Below the pieces are notes generated by a model. The model had not been told where the DNA came from. It did not search any database and saw only the letters and a list, made by a program, of their open reading frames with translations. From positions 1 through 37,169 of the forward strand of contig JASLZX010000011.1 of assembly GCA_030754655.1 (NCBI GenBank): a DNA stretch of 37,169 bases, given 5' to 3'. The DNA comes from UBA8886 sp002731655. GTDB lineage: Archaea; Thermoplasmatota; Poseidoniia; MGIII; CG-Epi1. The position numbers and the translations under genes are program-made. Below are positions 22,287 through 31,962 of the stretch, one piece after another. Numbering within the stretch: position 1 is the first letter of the stretch; every line of letters begins with the position of its first letter.

Positions 22287-24914
22287 ATGTCTCCGGGGCG
22301 CCTCGTTGCATTGTTATTGGCGCTGCTGCTGCTCGCGCCGCCGGTCGCACTGCCCGGCCCCACGGCGCCGCTCGGCGCTGCGCTGCTCGGGGCGGCGGGC
22401 GGCGAGGAGCCACTGCCAAAGTGGGGCTTCTACGTCTACATGGCAGGCGACAATTCGCTCTCAGAGGAGGCGGCCGACGACCTGCTCGAGATGCAGGCGA
22501 CCGGTTCGAACGGCGACCGCGAGGTGGTCGCGCTGGTCGACCAGTCGAGCGACCACGACAGCCGCGCCTACCGCGTGCTGCGCAACGGCCTCGAAGAGAC
22601 GCCACTGGCCGATATCAGCAGCGGCTGGGGCGACGAGCTGGACATGGGCGACCCGGCCACGCTGCGTGACTTCCTCAAGTGGGCGACTACAGAATACCCG
22701 GCGCAGGAGCGCATCCTGGTCATTTGGGACCATGGCAACGGCTTCAAGCGCGTCGCCGAGGACGGAGGGAGCTACCTGACGGTGCCAGAAATTGAGGGCG
22801 CGCTCGCAGAATACCGCAGCGAGACTGGCCACGGACCGCTGACACTCATCGGGTTTGACGCCTGCCTGATGGGAATGTTTGAGATTGCCTACGAGTTGCG
22901 CGAACATGCCACCTACATCCATGGCTCGGAGGCGTATGAGCCACAGAAGGGGTGGACCTACAACCACCTGCTGCCGCTGTTAGACGCGGAAACGACCCGT
23001 GAGCAGATGCTCGAGGCGGTGGTCCACAGCTACGTCGAGAGCTACCGCAATGGCTCGGTTCCCGGTGGATACTCGGTGACTGCAACAATAATCGACACTG
23101 CACAACTGGAGCCGCTCCATGACACCATTTCCGGCTTCGGTACGGAGCTGCGTGCAATCCAGACGCTCTACCGCGACGAAGTAGAAGAGGCGCGCGCCAA
23201 TAGCCAGGTGTTCGAGAACAGTGCCTATCTTGACCTGCATGACCTGACGCTGCTCGCCACAGAATGGGTACCTTCTCCAGCGGTTCGCCTGGCCGGTGAG
23301 AGTGTGCGGCAAGCACAAGCGAACGCTACCGTCGTCGAAGAGCACTGGACCAAGCCGGGCCGTCGCGACGTCAGCAATGCACACGGACTCACAATCTACT
23401 ACCCTGCCTCGACCCCGTCATCGAAGTACTTCGATCTAGCTGCCGCCACGGGAGGCTGGCGCGACTTCATCGACGCGCTTGCTTCCGAGCTGCCGCCGCC
23501 GCACGCGTCGCTCACGGCAGAGGTAGTCACCGATGGCGCCAACATCACGCTCTCCGGCAGCTACTCCGACGACGCGGTGCGGCTGGAGCTGTTCCTGCAG
23601 GACGCGGATGGCAACATCGTCGCGCATGAGGAACATATGCTCGGAGGCGGCGCGCTCCCCACAGTCATGCTGCAACCTGATCGCTCCGGCAGCTACCGCC
23701 TCGATGTGCTGCTCTACGACAATGACGGGTGGCTACAGGACCACTACATTGCGGAGGGGCTGGTAGTGGACCTGCAGCTGCCGGATCTAGTGGTGGAGAT
23801 TGCCGGACCAGTAATCGGGGTTCCGAACGGACAATGGCTAATCGCTGGAACTCTGTCGGAAGGCCATACCTTCAGCCTAGGGGGAACAATATCGAATCAG
23901 GGAACTGTAACTGTCACTGACATCAAACTAGTTGTCACTAACGGTGAGGAGGCCTGGCAATTCCAATGGCCTGAACTCACACCAGGTAATTCTACAGAAT
24001 GGCTCACTCCTTGGGAACTCAGCAATCTGGCTGCGGGAAACTACACTGTTTCAGCGATAGCCACCACAGACACTGCGAGTGATGAAGACCCAGCAAGCAA
24101 CATGGACAGCTACATGTTGCAAATTGTTCCACCCGGTTCGCACAGCTACCAGATTACAAGCAATCACGTAAACATAACTCAATTTGAGGATGGTGATTTC
24201 TCGCCTACGGTCGTGAACATCACGCTAGACGGAGATACTGGACAGGGGGTGGCCTTCGTAGAGTTACTGCTCGATTATCCAGTAGCATGGAGTCTGCAAG
24301 ACACCTCCAGCTACCTCACGGGAGCGGATGGGAATGTTTTCCGTTATGGAATCTTCAGCGTAGAGGGGGCCTACACCCCACTCTTTGTTCCTGCCGGAAC
24401 TGCAAGCCTGCTTGCATCCTTCCTTCCTTCGCTCAGCAGCGTTGCGGGACCGCACGAAGTGGGTATTTCGCTTATCGACCACAATAATCTCTCCGCCGGC
24501 AGCAGTAGCTTCACGGTGAACGTGCCGCAGTACCACGGACTCCGGCTCTCGGCGACTGAACAGGATAATGGCGACTGGACATTATTCGTTGAGAACAGCG
24601 GTAACGGTCAGGAAACTGTCATACTGACAAAGGTTCTGCCGGAAGGACTTACACTGCACCTCTCGGAGAGCTACATGCAGCTGGCGCCGTTCGAGACGCG
24701 CGAGGTGCGGCTCTCTGGCATCGCGGGCGTGGAGGGCAGCTACAGCGTCAGTTTCAGCGCGCAGAGCCAGCTGCAGCCGGAAGTGCAGGTGAACCTCACC
24801 TTCGAGCTGAGCGTCGGTGGTGAAGTAAACTCCAGCTGGATTCCAGCGCTGCTGCTCGGTCTGGCGGGGGGCGGCGTCGTGGCATGGGCGGTCGCGCGGC
24901 GGCAGCTGCTATAA
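22287..24914 (+). CDS. Clostripain-family (C11) surface protease
   Basis: This secreted, membrane-anchored cysteine protease has 875 residues. A signal peptide (1-23) precedes the C11 caspase-like core: YMAGDNSLS (51-59), catalytic His149 in WDHGNGFK and catalytic Cys193 in GFDACLMGMFEIAYEL. The rest is a series of beta domains, including a CARDB-like one near 510-620, and a C-terminal helix (WIPALLLGLAGGGVVAWAVA) with a short basic end, so the enzyme faces outward. C11 enzymes cut after Arg/Lys and usually self-process. It probably degrades environmental protein together with the neighbouring subtilase. About 23,860-24,540 is much lower in GC than the rest. Confidence 0.92.
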   Translation: MSPGRLVALLLALLLLAPPVALPGPTAPLGAALLGAAGGEEPLPKWGFYVYMAGDNSLSEEAADDLLEMQATGSNGDREVVALVDQSSDHDSRAYRVLRNGLEETPLADISSGWGDELDMGDPATLRDFLKWATTEYPAQERILVIWDHGNGFKRVAEDGGSYLTVPEIEGALAEYRSETGHGPLTLIGFDACLMGMFEIAYELREHATYIHGSEAYEPQKGWTYNHLLPLLDAETTREQMLEAVVHSYVESYRNGSVPGGYSVTATIIDTAQLEPLHDTISGFGTELRAIQTLYRDEVEEARANSQVFENSAYLDLHDLTLLATEWVPSPAVRLAGESVRQAQANATVVEEHWTKPGRRDVSNAHGLTIYYPASTPSSKYFDLAAATGGWRDFIDALASELPPPHASLTAEVVTDGANITLSGSYSDDAVRLELFLQDADGNIVAHEEHMLGGGALPTVMLQPDRSGSYRLDVLLYDNDGWLQDHYIAEGLVVDLQLPDLVVEIAGPVIGVPNGQWLIAGTLSEGHTFSLGGTISNQGTVTVTDIKLVVTNGEEAWQFQWPELTPGNSTEWLTPWELSNLAAGNYTVSAIATTDTASDEDPASNMDSYMLQIVPPGSHSYQITSNHVNITQFEDGDFSPTVVNITLDGDTGQGVAFVELLLDYPVAWSLQDTSSYLTGADGNVFRYGIFSVEGAYTPLFVPAGTASLLASFLPSLSSVAGPHEVGISLIDHNNLSAGSSSFTVNVPQYHGLRLSATEQDNGDWTLFVENSGNGQETVILTKVLPEGLTLHLSESYMQLAPFETREVRLSGIAGVEGSYSVSFSAQSQLQPEVQVNLTFELSVGGEVNSSWIPALLLGLAGGGVVAWAVARRQLL

Positions 24915-24939
24915 CGCAGGCTGCGGTGCCCCCGCACTC

Positions 24940-24945
24940 TTATTA
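24940..24945 (+). promoter_or_regulatory. TATA box of the subtilase gene
   Basis: TTATTA lies 22 nt before GTG 24968. The regular leaderless spacing is the main reason for choosing that start. Confidence 0.5.
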
Positions 24946-24967
24946 CACGCGCGACCCCGTCCCGGCC

Positions 24968-26245
24968 GTGCTCCGCTACGTCTTAGTCGTGATGCTGCTA
25001 CTCCTGCCCGGTGCGCCGGCACTGCCGGCACCCGTCGCGGGGGAGTTCTCGCCGAGCTATTTCGACGGCGATGGCGACGGAGTCGATGATCGGCTGGCGC
25101 CGCTGCTCGCGCAGGGCGCAGCGGTCAACATTTTCCTCGTTTTCGACGTGGCACCCGGTGCTGAACAGCGCCGGGTGCTGGCATCGTTGGGGCTGGAACC
25201 CAGCTACGAGTCACACTACCTGCCGGTCTGGCAGCTTGACGGAGTGCCGGCGCACAATGTGGGCTGGCTGACGGCTTTACCGGACCTGCGACTGGTCGAG
25301 TGGCAGGCCATCTACTACCCGCTGCTCAGCTATTCGGTGCCTGCAGTCAAGGCGCGCGACTCGTCGACCTACGATGACGTCGCGTGGGACCGCGGGCTGC
25401 AGGGGGCAGGGGTCAACATCGCCATCCTCGACACCGGCGTCGACAACGAGCATGAGACATTTGAGGGGCGGTTCATCGCGGGGGTCGACTGCGTCGGCGG
25501 CTGCAACAGCCACACGACCGAGGAGGACAGCGGTGGCGACCCCGATGACCGTAACGGCCACGGGACGCACACCGCCTCGACCGCCCTCGGCACGGGAGGC
25601 GAGACCGACGACGACGACGACGGCGAGCCGGACTACATGGGGGTCGCTCCCGAGGCGCGGCTGGTCGACGTCAAGGTGATGACTGACCTCGGCGCGGGCG
25701 GCAACGTGCTGCAGGGCATCGAGTGGTGCACCGACCACGCCGACGAAGACTGGGGCTCCGGCACCGCCGGCATCCAGGTGATGTCTATGTCGGTTGGAAC
25801 CAGCGGCGGCAGCGACGGTTCTGACTCGGTTTCGCAAGCGGCCAACGCCGCGGTCGCGGCTGGCATCGTAGCGGTGGCGGCGATGGGCAACGACGGCGAC
25901 AACGTAGTCCCCGCACCGGCAGCGGGTGACTGGGTCATCGCGGTCGGCGCGACCGACGACCAGGACAGCGTCGACCGCGACGGAGACCCGATTGCGGACT
26001 ACTCCAATTACGGGCCGCGCGACAGCGACGGCGACGACTACCGCTGGGACGAGCTGAAGCCCGACGTCGTGGCGCCCGGCAGCGGCATCCACGCTGCGGC
26101 GGGCGCGCCGGCACCCTTCACGGTGGCGACCAACGGTTACACCACCCAGAGCGGGACATCCATGGCGTGCCCGCATGTGGCGGGGCTGGCGGCGCTGATG
26201 CTGCAGGACGACCCCGGGCTGGAGCCGGGCGCCGGCCAGAACGAA
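24968..26245 (+). CDS. Subtilase (S8 peptidase), N-terminal part up to assembly gap
   Basis: This is the catalytic half of a secreted serine protease. GTG 24968 gives a clean signal peptide (VLVVMLLLLPGAPALPAPVAG); a longer reading to 24884 adds a non-hydrophobic lead and overlaps the upstream gene. An acidic DGDGDGVDD calcium-type loop (about 33-41) and a propeptide-like region precede the catalytic domain. The triad is visible: Asp155 (ILDTGVD), His198 (NGHGTHTA) and Ser398 (GTSMACPHVAG), with the oxyanion Asn at 308 (MGNDGD). Long Asp-rich inserts after Asp155 and His198 suggest calcium or salt adaptation. The reading frame is cut by ten Ns at 26246; the C-terminal part continues after it in another frame. 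Confidence 0.9.
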
Positions 26246-26255
26246 NNNNNNNNNN
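26246..26255. other. Assembly gap (10 Ns) inside the subtilase gene
   Basis: Ten Ns separate two parts of one gene. The left part is read in the frame of 24968 and the right part in the frame of 26256, which differ, so the true gap is not ten bases. Confidence 0.95.
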
Positions 26256-28166
26256 GAGCCGGACAACAGCTCGAAATACAACTACGTCACCGGCTGGGGC
26301 TACGCCGATGCGTGGGCGTTCGTCAACGTCGCGCAGGCCGACGGCAGTATCGCGGTACTCGCGACCGAACCCGACGCGCCGGTTGAGGGCGACACGGTAC
26401 GTGTCAGCACCACCGTCGAGAACAGCGGTGACGCGATGCTCGAGGAAGCGACGCTAACGCTCCACGCCGACTCGACGCAACTTGGCTCAACCACGGTGCC
26501 GGAGCTAGGCCCCGGCGCGACGTTCGACTGGGGCGTCGACTGGGAGCCGGCGCAGGGCGATTACACGCTGCTCGCCAAGGTCTCCGCAGACGGGGATGGC
26601 AACAGCGGCAACAACGAACTCGAGCTGGAAGTCAGCGTCGCGCCGCCGCCGCAAGGCGTCGACCTGGCACTGGCGGCGCTCGCGACCGACCCGGCGGAGC
26701 CGATCCACAACGAACCGGTCACGGTGACAGCGACGGTGCGCAACCAAGGTGACGAGCCAGCCGACAGCTTCGAAGTGCGCTTCTACGAAGGCAGCAGCCG
26801 CTTCGCGACGATTGACGGAGACGCGCTGGCAGCGGGTGGTGAAATAGAAATCGACGCCGAGTGGACCGCCAGCGAAGGCAACCGCTCGCTTTCGGCGCGC
26901 ATCGTCAACGTCGAGCCGCAGGACCAGAATTCGGGTAACGACGAGCGGTCGCTGGAGGTCAGCGTCGCGCCGCCGCCCGACGAACCAGACTTCGCGGCCG
27001 CCGCGCTGGAAATCGACGGGACGCTGCAGGAAGGCGTGACCGTCACCATCAACTTCGTCGTCCGCAACCTCGGGCAGACCAACGGTGAAGTGGACGTCAC
27101 GCTCGAGCTCGACGGCAATGCGCTGGAGGTGTGGGATGGCCTTGCGGTGGACGGCGGCGCGGAAGAGGCGCTTTCGGTTGACTGGGAAGCGACGGCGGGC
27201 GACCACCGGCTGGAGGTGGTGCTCTCGGGCGCTGACCCGGCCGAGGCGTCGACCGCAAACAACGAGGCCGAATTCGATTTCGAGATTGAGGAAGCGGGAC
27301 CGCTCTTCATCGTCGAGGCCATCTCGACGAGCCAACCGCTGACGCAGGGCATCGCGGCGACCGTGACCGTCACGGTTGCCAACGATGGGGGGGCCGACGG
27401 GAGCGTCACGGTCCAGCTGGCGGAATTCAGCGGCGCTATCGGCGAGCAATATATCGAGGTTGTCGCCGGCAACAGCGACGACGTACTGTTCAGCTGGACC
27501 CCCGCGACCGCCGGCTCAATCCAGCTCACCGCGGCCGCCGACGATAGTTCCCGTCAGACGATAGTCATGGTCAGCCCACCCGCAAACCAGCAACCGCTGG
27601 CGGTCGCGCAGGCGATGCTGCCCGGCGGCGGCTGGACCGCGGTCCAGCTCGCCGCCGTCACGGGGCAGGAGATCACCTTCTCGGCCGCCGGCTCGAGCGA
27701 CCCCGACGGGGATAACGCGCAGCTGGCGTATGCGTGGAGCGTCGTCAACGAAGGCGGAATGCCTTTCAGCCAGCAATCGACGGTAATCTTCACGACCATC
27801 TTCAACACGGCGGGAACCTACACCGCCACGCTCACAGTAACCGACGAACGCGGAGGGGTCGCGACCGCGGCGGTCAGTGTCGTCGTCAGCCCCGCCGTGA
27901 CCAGCACGGGCGGCGGAGGCGGGGACGGCGGCACCGACTGGGTGCGGCTGCTGGGTCTGCTGCTGCTCGCGACAGTCATGCTGGCGGGCGGTGCGATGGC
28001 GTGGAACCGGTTGCGCGAGGATGAGGATTATTTCGATGATTACGACGACGGCCCGCTCGAGCTGGCGTGTCCCGCCTGCCAAGGACAAATCAGCGTCGCG
28101 ACACCGCAGCGGCCGGTCCAATTGGGCTGCCCGCACTGCCAGTCGCAGTTCGTCCTGCGCGAGTAA
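26256..28166 (+). CDS. Subtilase, C-terminal part: CARDB/PKD domains, TM helix, zinc ribbon
   Basis: The frame starting at 26256 is open from the gap and begins with the end of the S8 domain (YNYVTGWGYADAWAFVNVA), proving continuity with the catalytic half. Three or four CARDB-like domains follow, with repeating PVxxTVRNxG and NNE endings, then a PKD domain (SSDPDGDNAQLAYAWSV to TATLTVTDERGG). A Gly-rich linker leads to one membrane helix (WVRLLGLLLLATVMLAGGAMAW). After a basic and then acidic stretch, the cytoplasmic tail is a CPAC...CPHC zinc ribbon (within the last 35 residues). So a surface protease is tied through the membrane to a small zinc domain inside the cell, which is unusual. Confidence 0.88.
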   Translation, partial: EPDNSSKYNYVTGWGYADAWAFVNVAQADGSIAVLATEPDAPVEGDTVRVSTTVENSGDAMLEEATLTLHADSTQLGSTTVPELGPGATFDWGVDWEPAQGDYTLLAKVSADGDGNSGNNELELEVSVAPPPQGVDLALAALATDPAEPIHNEPVTVTATVRNQGDEPADSFEVRFYEGSSRFATIDGDALAAGGEIEIDAEWTASEGNRSLSARIVNVEPQDQNSGNDERSLEVSVAPPPDEPDFAAAALEIDGTLQEGVTVTINFVVRNLGQTNGEVDVTLELDGNALEVWDGLAVDGGAEEALSVDWEATAGDHRLEVVLSGADPAEASTANNEAEFDFEIEEAGPLFIVEAISTSQPLTQGIAATVTVTVANDGGADGSVTVQLAEFSGAIGEQYIEVVAGNSDDVLFSWTPATAGSIQLTAAADDSSRQTIVMVSPPANQQPLAVAQAMLPGGGWTAVQLAAVTGQEITFSAAGSSDPDGDNAQLAYAWSVVNEGGMPFSQQSTVIFTTIFNTAGTYTATLTVTDERGGVATAAVSVVVSPAVTSTGGGGGDGGTDWVRLLGLLLLATVMLAGGAMAWNRLREDEDYFDDYDDGPLELACPACQGQISVATPQRPVQLGCPHCQSQFVLRE

Positions 28167-28184
28167 TCCTCTCGCAAAGCTGTC

Positions 28185-28219
28185 CTTTAAGTGGGGCTGG
28201 CGCGAGTGCGGGCCGGAGG
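28185..28219 (+). promoter_or_regulatory. TATA box and Shine-Dalgarno of pyrD
   Basis: CTTTAA at 28185-28190 is 37 nt before GTG 28227, and GGAGG at 28215-28219 is seven bases before it. Leadered type, as for the GTPase gene. Confidence 0.5.
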
Positions 28220-28226
28220 CAGCAGC

Positions 28227-29156
28227 GTGGTTGACATGCGTGTGGAACTGGCGGGGCTCGAACTCGCCAATCCTGTTCTGCTCGCCTCGGGAATCCTTGA
28301 CTCGACGCCGGGCATTCTGGCGCGAATGGCTGACGCTGGCGCTGGCGCGCTTGTAACCAAGTCCATCTCGCTGAAGCCGCGCCCCGGCTACGCTGGCCCA
28401 ACGGTGGCGGAAGTCGCGCCAGGGACCTGGATGAACGCGATGGGACTGCCCAATCCCGGGCTGGCCGAATTCCTCGACGAGTTCGACCTGCGCGGCGGCA
28501 AGGTACCGGTCATCCCCAACCTCGTCGCTGACACGCCCGCGGAGTTCGGCGAACTAGCGGCAGGCGTCGCCGGGGCGGGCGCGAAGCTGGCCGAAATCAA
28601 CCTGAGCTGCCCGCACCCACAGGCAGCCTACACGGGGCTGCTGACCGCGCAGGATCCCGACGCAGCGGCGGCGGCGACCGCCGCCGCCGCTGCGCACCTG
28701 CCAGTCATCGCCAAGCTCTCGCCCAACGTCAGCGACATCGGTGCCGTCGCCGTCGCCTGTGCCGAAGCCGGGGCCGCCGCCATCAGCGCCATCAACACCA
28801 TGCCGGCGCTCGACATTGATACCGAGCTGGAAGCGCCGGTGCTCGGCAACGCCTTCGGCGGCCTTTCGGGGCCGGCACTGCTCCCCATCGGCCTGCGCTG
28901 CGTCCTCAAGGCAGTGCGCGCGCTGCGCGATGCGGACCACGCAACGCCAGTCATCGGCATCGGCGGCATTTCCAGCGGCGAAGACTCGGCGAAGTATCTC
29001 CTGTGCGGCGCGCAGGCGGTGCAGGTCGGGACCTCGCTTGGCGGCAACCCGGAACGGCTGGGCGAAATCGCCGCCGAACTGGGTGACTGGATGGAGCGCA
29101 AGGGCTACGCCAGCCTCGAGCAATTCCGCGGCAACGCCTTGGAGTGGCTGCCGTGA
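28227..29156 (+). CDS. pyrD: Dihydroorotate dehydrogenase B, catalytic subunit
   Basis: This FMN enzyme of pyrimidine synthesis oxidises dihydroorotate to orotate. The 309-residue class 1B protein has the N-terminal strand VELAGLELANPVLLASGI, Lys45 in TKSIS (FMN/substrate), NLSCPHP with the class 1 catalytic Cys128, and the FMN phosphate loops IGIGGISSGED and GAQAVQVGTS. The GTG start at 28227 (M-VDMRVELAG) is chosen by its Shine-Dalgarno; ATG 28236 and GTG 28206 are alternatives. The stop overlaps the start of pyrK (TGATG), matching the obligate PyrD-PyrK complex. Confidence 0.95.
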   Translation: MVDMRVELAGLELANPVLLASGILDSTPGILARMADAGAGALVTKSISLKPRPGYAGPTVAEVAPGTWMNAMGLPNPGLAEFLDEFDLRGGKVPVIPNLVADTPAEFGELAAGVAGAGAKLAEINLSCPHPQAAYTGLLTAQDPDAAAAATAAAAAHLPVIAKLSPNVSDIGAVAVACAEAGAAAISAINTMPALDIDTELEAPVLGNAFGGLSGPALLPIGLRCVLKAVRALRDADHATPVIGIGGISSGEDSAKYLLCGAQAVQVGTSLGGNPERLGEIAAELGDWMERKGYASLEQFRGNALEWLP

Positions 29157-29959
29157 TGCGGCCCGCCGCGGCCGAAATCACGACCATTGACAACCGCACT
29201 AGTGTTGGCCATTCGTTCTGGCTCGCACCACGCAACGGCTGGCAGCAGCAACCGGCACCAGGGCAATTCGTGATGGTCGCACTGCACCGCCCGCCCTCCG
29301 GGTTCGGCCGCGAAGTGTGCGACGCGGTGCCGATGTCGGTCGCCGGCTGGGAACCGGGACGGCTGCGGCTGACGGTCAAGGACCTCGGCCCGACCACGAA
29401 GGCGCTGCTAGTGTGCCGACCTGGCGACACGCTCGCTGTCACGGGGCCGCTCGGCCACGGATTTTCGCTTGATGCGCAGCGCCCGCTGCTGATGGGCGGC
29501 GGCGTCGGGGCGCCGCCGCTGCTCTTCCTGGCACAGGCGCTCGCCGCGCGCGGCGTCGAGCCAGTCACGCTGCTGGGTGGCGCGACCGGCGACGAAATCT
29601 TCCACCGCGACGAGTTCCCCGGGACGGTCGAAATCGCGACCGACGACGGCTCCGCCGGCCACCCCGGCTTCGTCACCGACCTTCTCGACGGGCGCAGCCC
29701 CGACAGGCTCTACAGCTGCGGCCCCGAGCCGATGCTTGTCAAAGCTCTGGCATGGGCGCTCGCCAACGGCGTCCCGGCCGAGCTCTGCCTCGAGCGCTAT
29801 ATGGCGTGCGGCGTCGGCCTGTGTGGAGTTTGCACGATTGACCGCGACCTCGTCTGTCAGGACGGACCCGTCCTCAGCAGCGAGCGGCTGGCGCAGTCAG
29901 CCGAGTTCGGCAAGGTCGTCCGCGAGGCGGGCGGCATCGTGCGCCACACCCCGGCCTAG
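29156..29959 (+). CDS. pyrK: Dihydroorotate dehydrogenase B, electron-transfer subunit
   Basis: PyrK carries electrons from the FMN of PyrD through a 2Fe-2S cluster and FAD to NAD+. The 267-residue protein has the ferredoxin-reductase layout: a FAD-binding barrel (PGQFVMVALH, 35-44; VPMSVAG), a nucleotide domain (LLMGGGVGAPPLLFLAQAL) and a C-terminal 2Fe-2S loop with Cys218, Cys223, Cys226 and Cys234. The FAD motif RPxS is changed to VPMS. The ATG overlaps the pyrD stop; the reading from 29144 is inside pyrD. Its TAG and the TAG of the opposing ABC permease share the palindrome CTAG at 29956-29959. Confidence 0.93.
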   Translation: MRPAAAEITTIDNRTSVGHSFWLAPRNGWQQQPAPGQFVMVALHRPPSGFGREVCDAVPMSVAGWEPGRLRLTVKDLGPTTKALLVCRPGDTLAVTGPLGHGFSLDAQRPLLMGGGVGAPPLLFLAQALAARGVEPVTLLGGATGDEIFHRDEFPGTVEIATDDGSAGHPGFVTDLLDGRSPDRLYSCGPEPMLVKALAWALANGVPAELCLERYMACGVGLCGVCTIDRDLVCQDGPVLSSERLAQSAEFGKVVREAGGIVRHTPA

Positions 29960-30737
29960 AGCCGCATGGTGCGGAACGCCAGCGTGCCGACACCGAGCAG
30001 CGCGAGGCAGAAGCCGCCCAACACCGCGAGGTCGAGCGCCAGCCCGAACTCGTTGAATGCCTCGACCGGCAGCAGCGTGTAGCGGATGGCGTCGACCGCG
30101 TAGCTGACCGGGTTGGCGACCGTCGCCCAGTAGAGGTAGGGCGCCTCGTTGATCAGGTTCTTCTTCAGGAAGAGCGCACCGCTGAGGAAATACATGGGGA
30201 AGACAACCAGGCTCACTACCAGCGAGAACCCCTCCGGGGACTCCATGCGCGAGCCGATAATCAGCCCGATGGAGGTCATCGTCACGGCAAGCAGGAACAT
30301 GAAGAGGTAAACCACAGCGAGGCTCTGGATAGTGTAGGTCGCCTCGGGGAAGATGAAGTAACCCAAGATGACGATTATCGTGACCTGCACCATCGAGTCG
30401 GTGACCCCGCCCAGCACCTTGCCGAGGAATATGGTCGAGCGATTAAGCGGTGCCGCGAGCACCTCCTTCAGGAAATCGATTTTCCGGTCCCAGACGATAT
30501 AGAGTCCGTAGAATACTGACTGGAACAGGACTGTCATGCACAATATTCCGGGAAAGATGAAGGTATCGTAACCGACCCCGCCAAAGCTCTCGTCGTCCAC
30601 GATGGAGGCGCCGATGCCCTTGCCGACCACGACGAGCCATAAAAGCGGCGTCAGTACGCTCCCGACTAGCCGCGAATACTCGCGGAAGAATACCTTGACT
30701 TCGCGCAGCCAAATGGCGTAGAGCCCCGAGAGCTGGC

Positions 30738-30741
<4 letters not shown>
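29956..30741 (-). CDS. ABC-2 type transporter permease (DrrB-like)
   Basis: This integral membrane half of an exporter has 261 residues and about six helices. It shows the ABC-2 family segments LYAIWLREVKVFFREYSRLVGSVLTPLLWLVVVGKGIG at the N-terminus and FPMYFLSGALFLKKNL plus a VNPVSYAVDAIRY-type loop near the end. The family exports lipids, polysaccharides or drugs. ATG 30741 overlaps the ATPase stop (ATGA), so the two halves are made together. A longer frame to 30966 is antisense-like Arg-rich sequence inside the ATPase gene and is rejected. Substrate unknown. Confidence 0.9.
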
Positions 30742-31712
<971 letters not shown>

Positions 31713-31734
31713 CGGCGCGCCACTCGCCGCGGGG

Positions 31735-31740
31735 ATTTAA
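31735..31740 (-). promoter_or_regulatory. TATA box of the ABC exporter operon
   Basis: TTAAAT on the minus strand, 23 nt before ATG 31712. It overlaps the TAA (31737-31739) of the 58-aa gene, so the stop codon is part of the next promoter. Confidence 0.5.
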
Positions 31741-31913
31741 GGCGCGGAGTCGCGCAGCGCCTGTACCGCCAGCACGACGCCACCAAGCGTCAGTGCCAGC
31801 CCGACCGCGAGGAGAGGCAGCGTGCTGTCGGCCCAATGGTGCCATACCAGCATCAGCATCAGCCCCAGGAACAGCGACAGCGCCGCTAGCCCCTTGCGCA
31901 ATGGCAGGCTCAC
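31737..31913 (-). CDS. Small two-helix membrane protein, 58 aa
   Basis: A GTG at 31913 opens a frame for a very hydrophobic 58-residue protein. Helix 1 is LAALSLFLGLMLMLVW, a short HHWADS loop follows, and helix 2 is LPLLAVGLALTLGGVVLAVQAL. The N-terminal LRKG and C-terminal RD put both ends inside. The start is 22 nt from TTTTAA on this strand, exactly the leaderless spacing seen elsewhere, which supports GTG initiation. It lies directly upstream of the ABC exporter genes on the same strand and may be an accessory part of that system. No family recognised. Confidence 0.65.
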   Translation of the reverse strand: MSLPLRKGLAALSLFLGLMLMLVWHHWADSTLPLLAVGLALTLGGVVLAVQALRDSAP

Positions 31914-31934
31914 GCCAGTCGAGCGTGGACGCCC

Positions 31935-31940
31935 TTAAAA
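31935..31940. promoter_or_regulatory. Shared symmetric TATA element for the 58-aa gene and GT2 gene
   Basis: TTAAAA ends 23 nt before ATG 31963 on the plus strand and begins 22 nt from GTG 31913 on the minus strand. It is the only TATA-like element in the 49-base divergent gap. Confidence 0.6.
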
Positions 31941-31962
31941 CGGGGGCGCCATCCGCCGGCCG

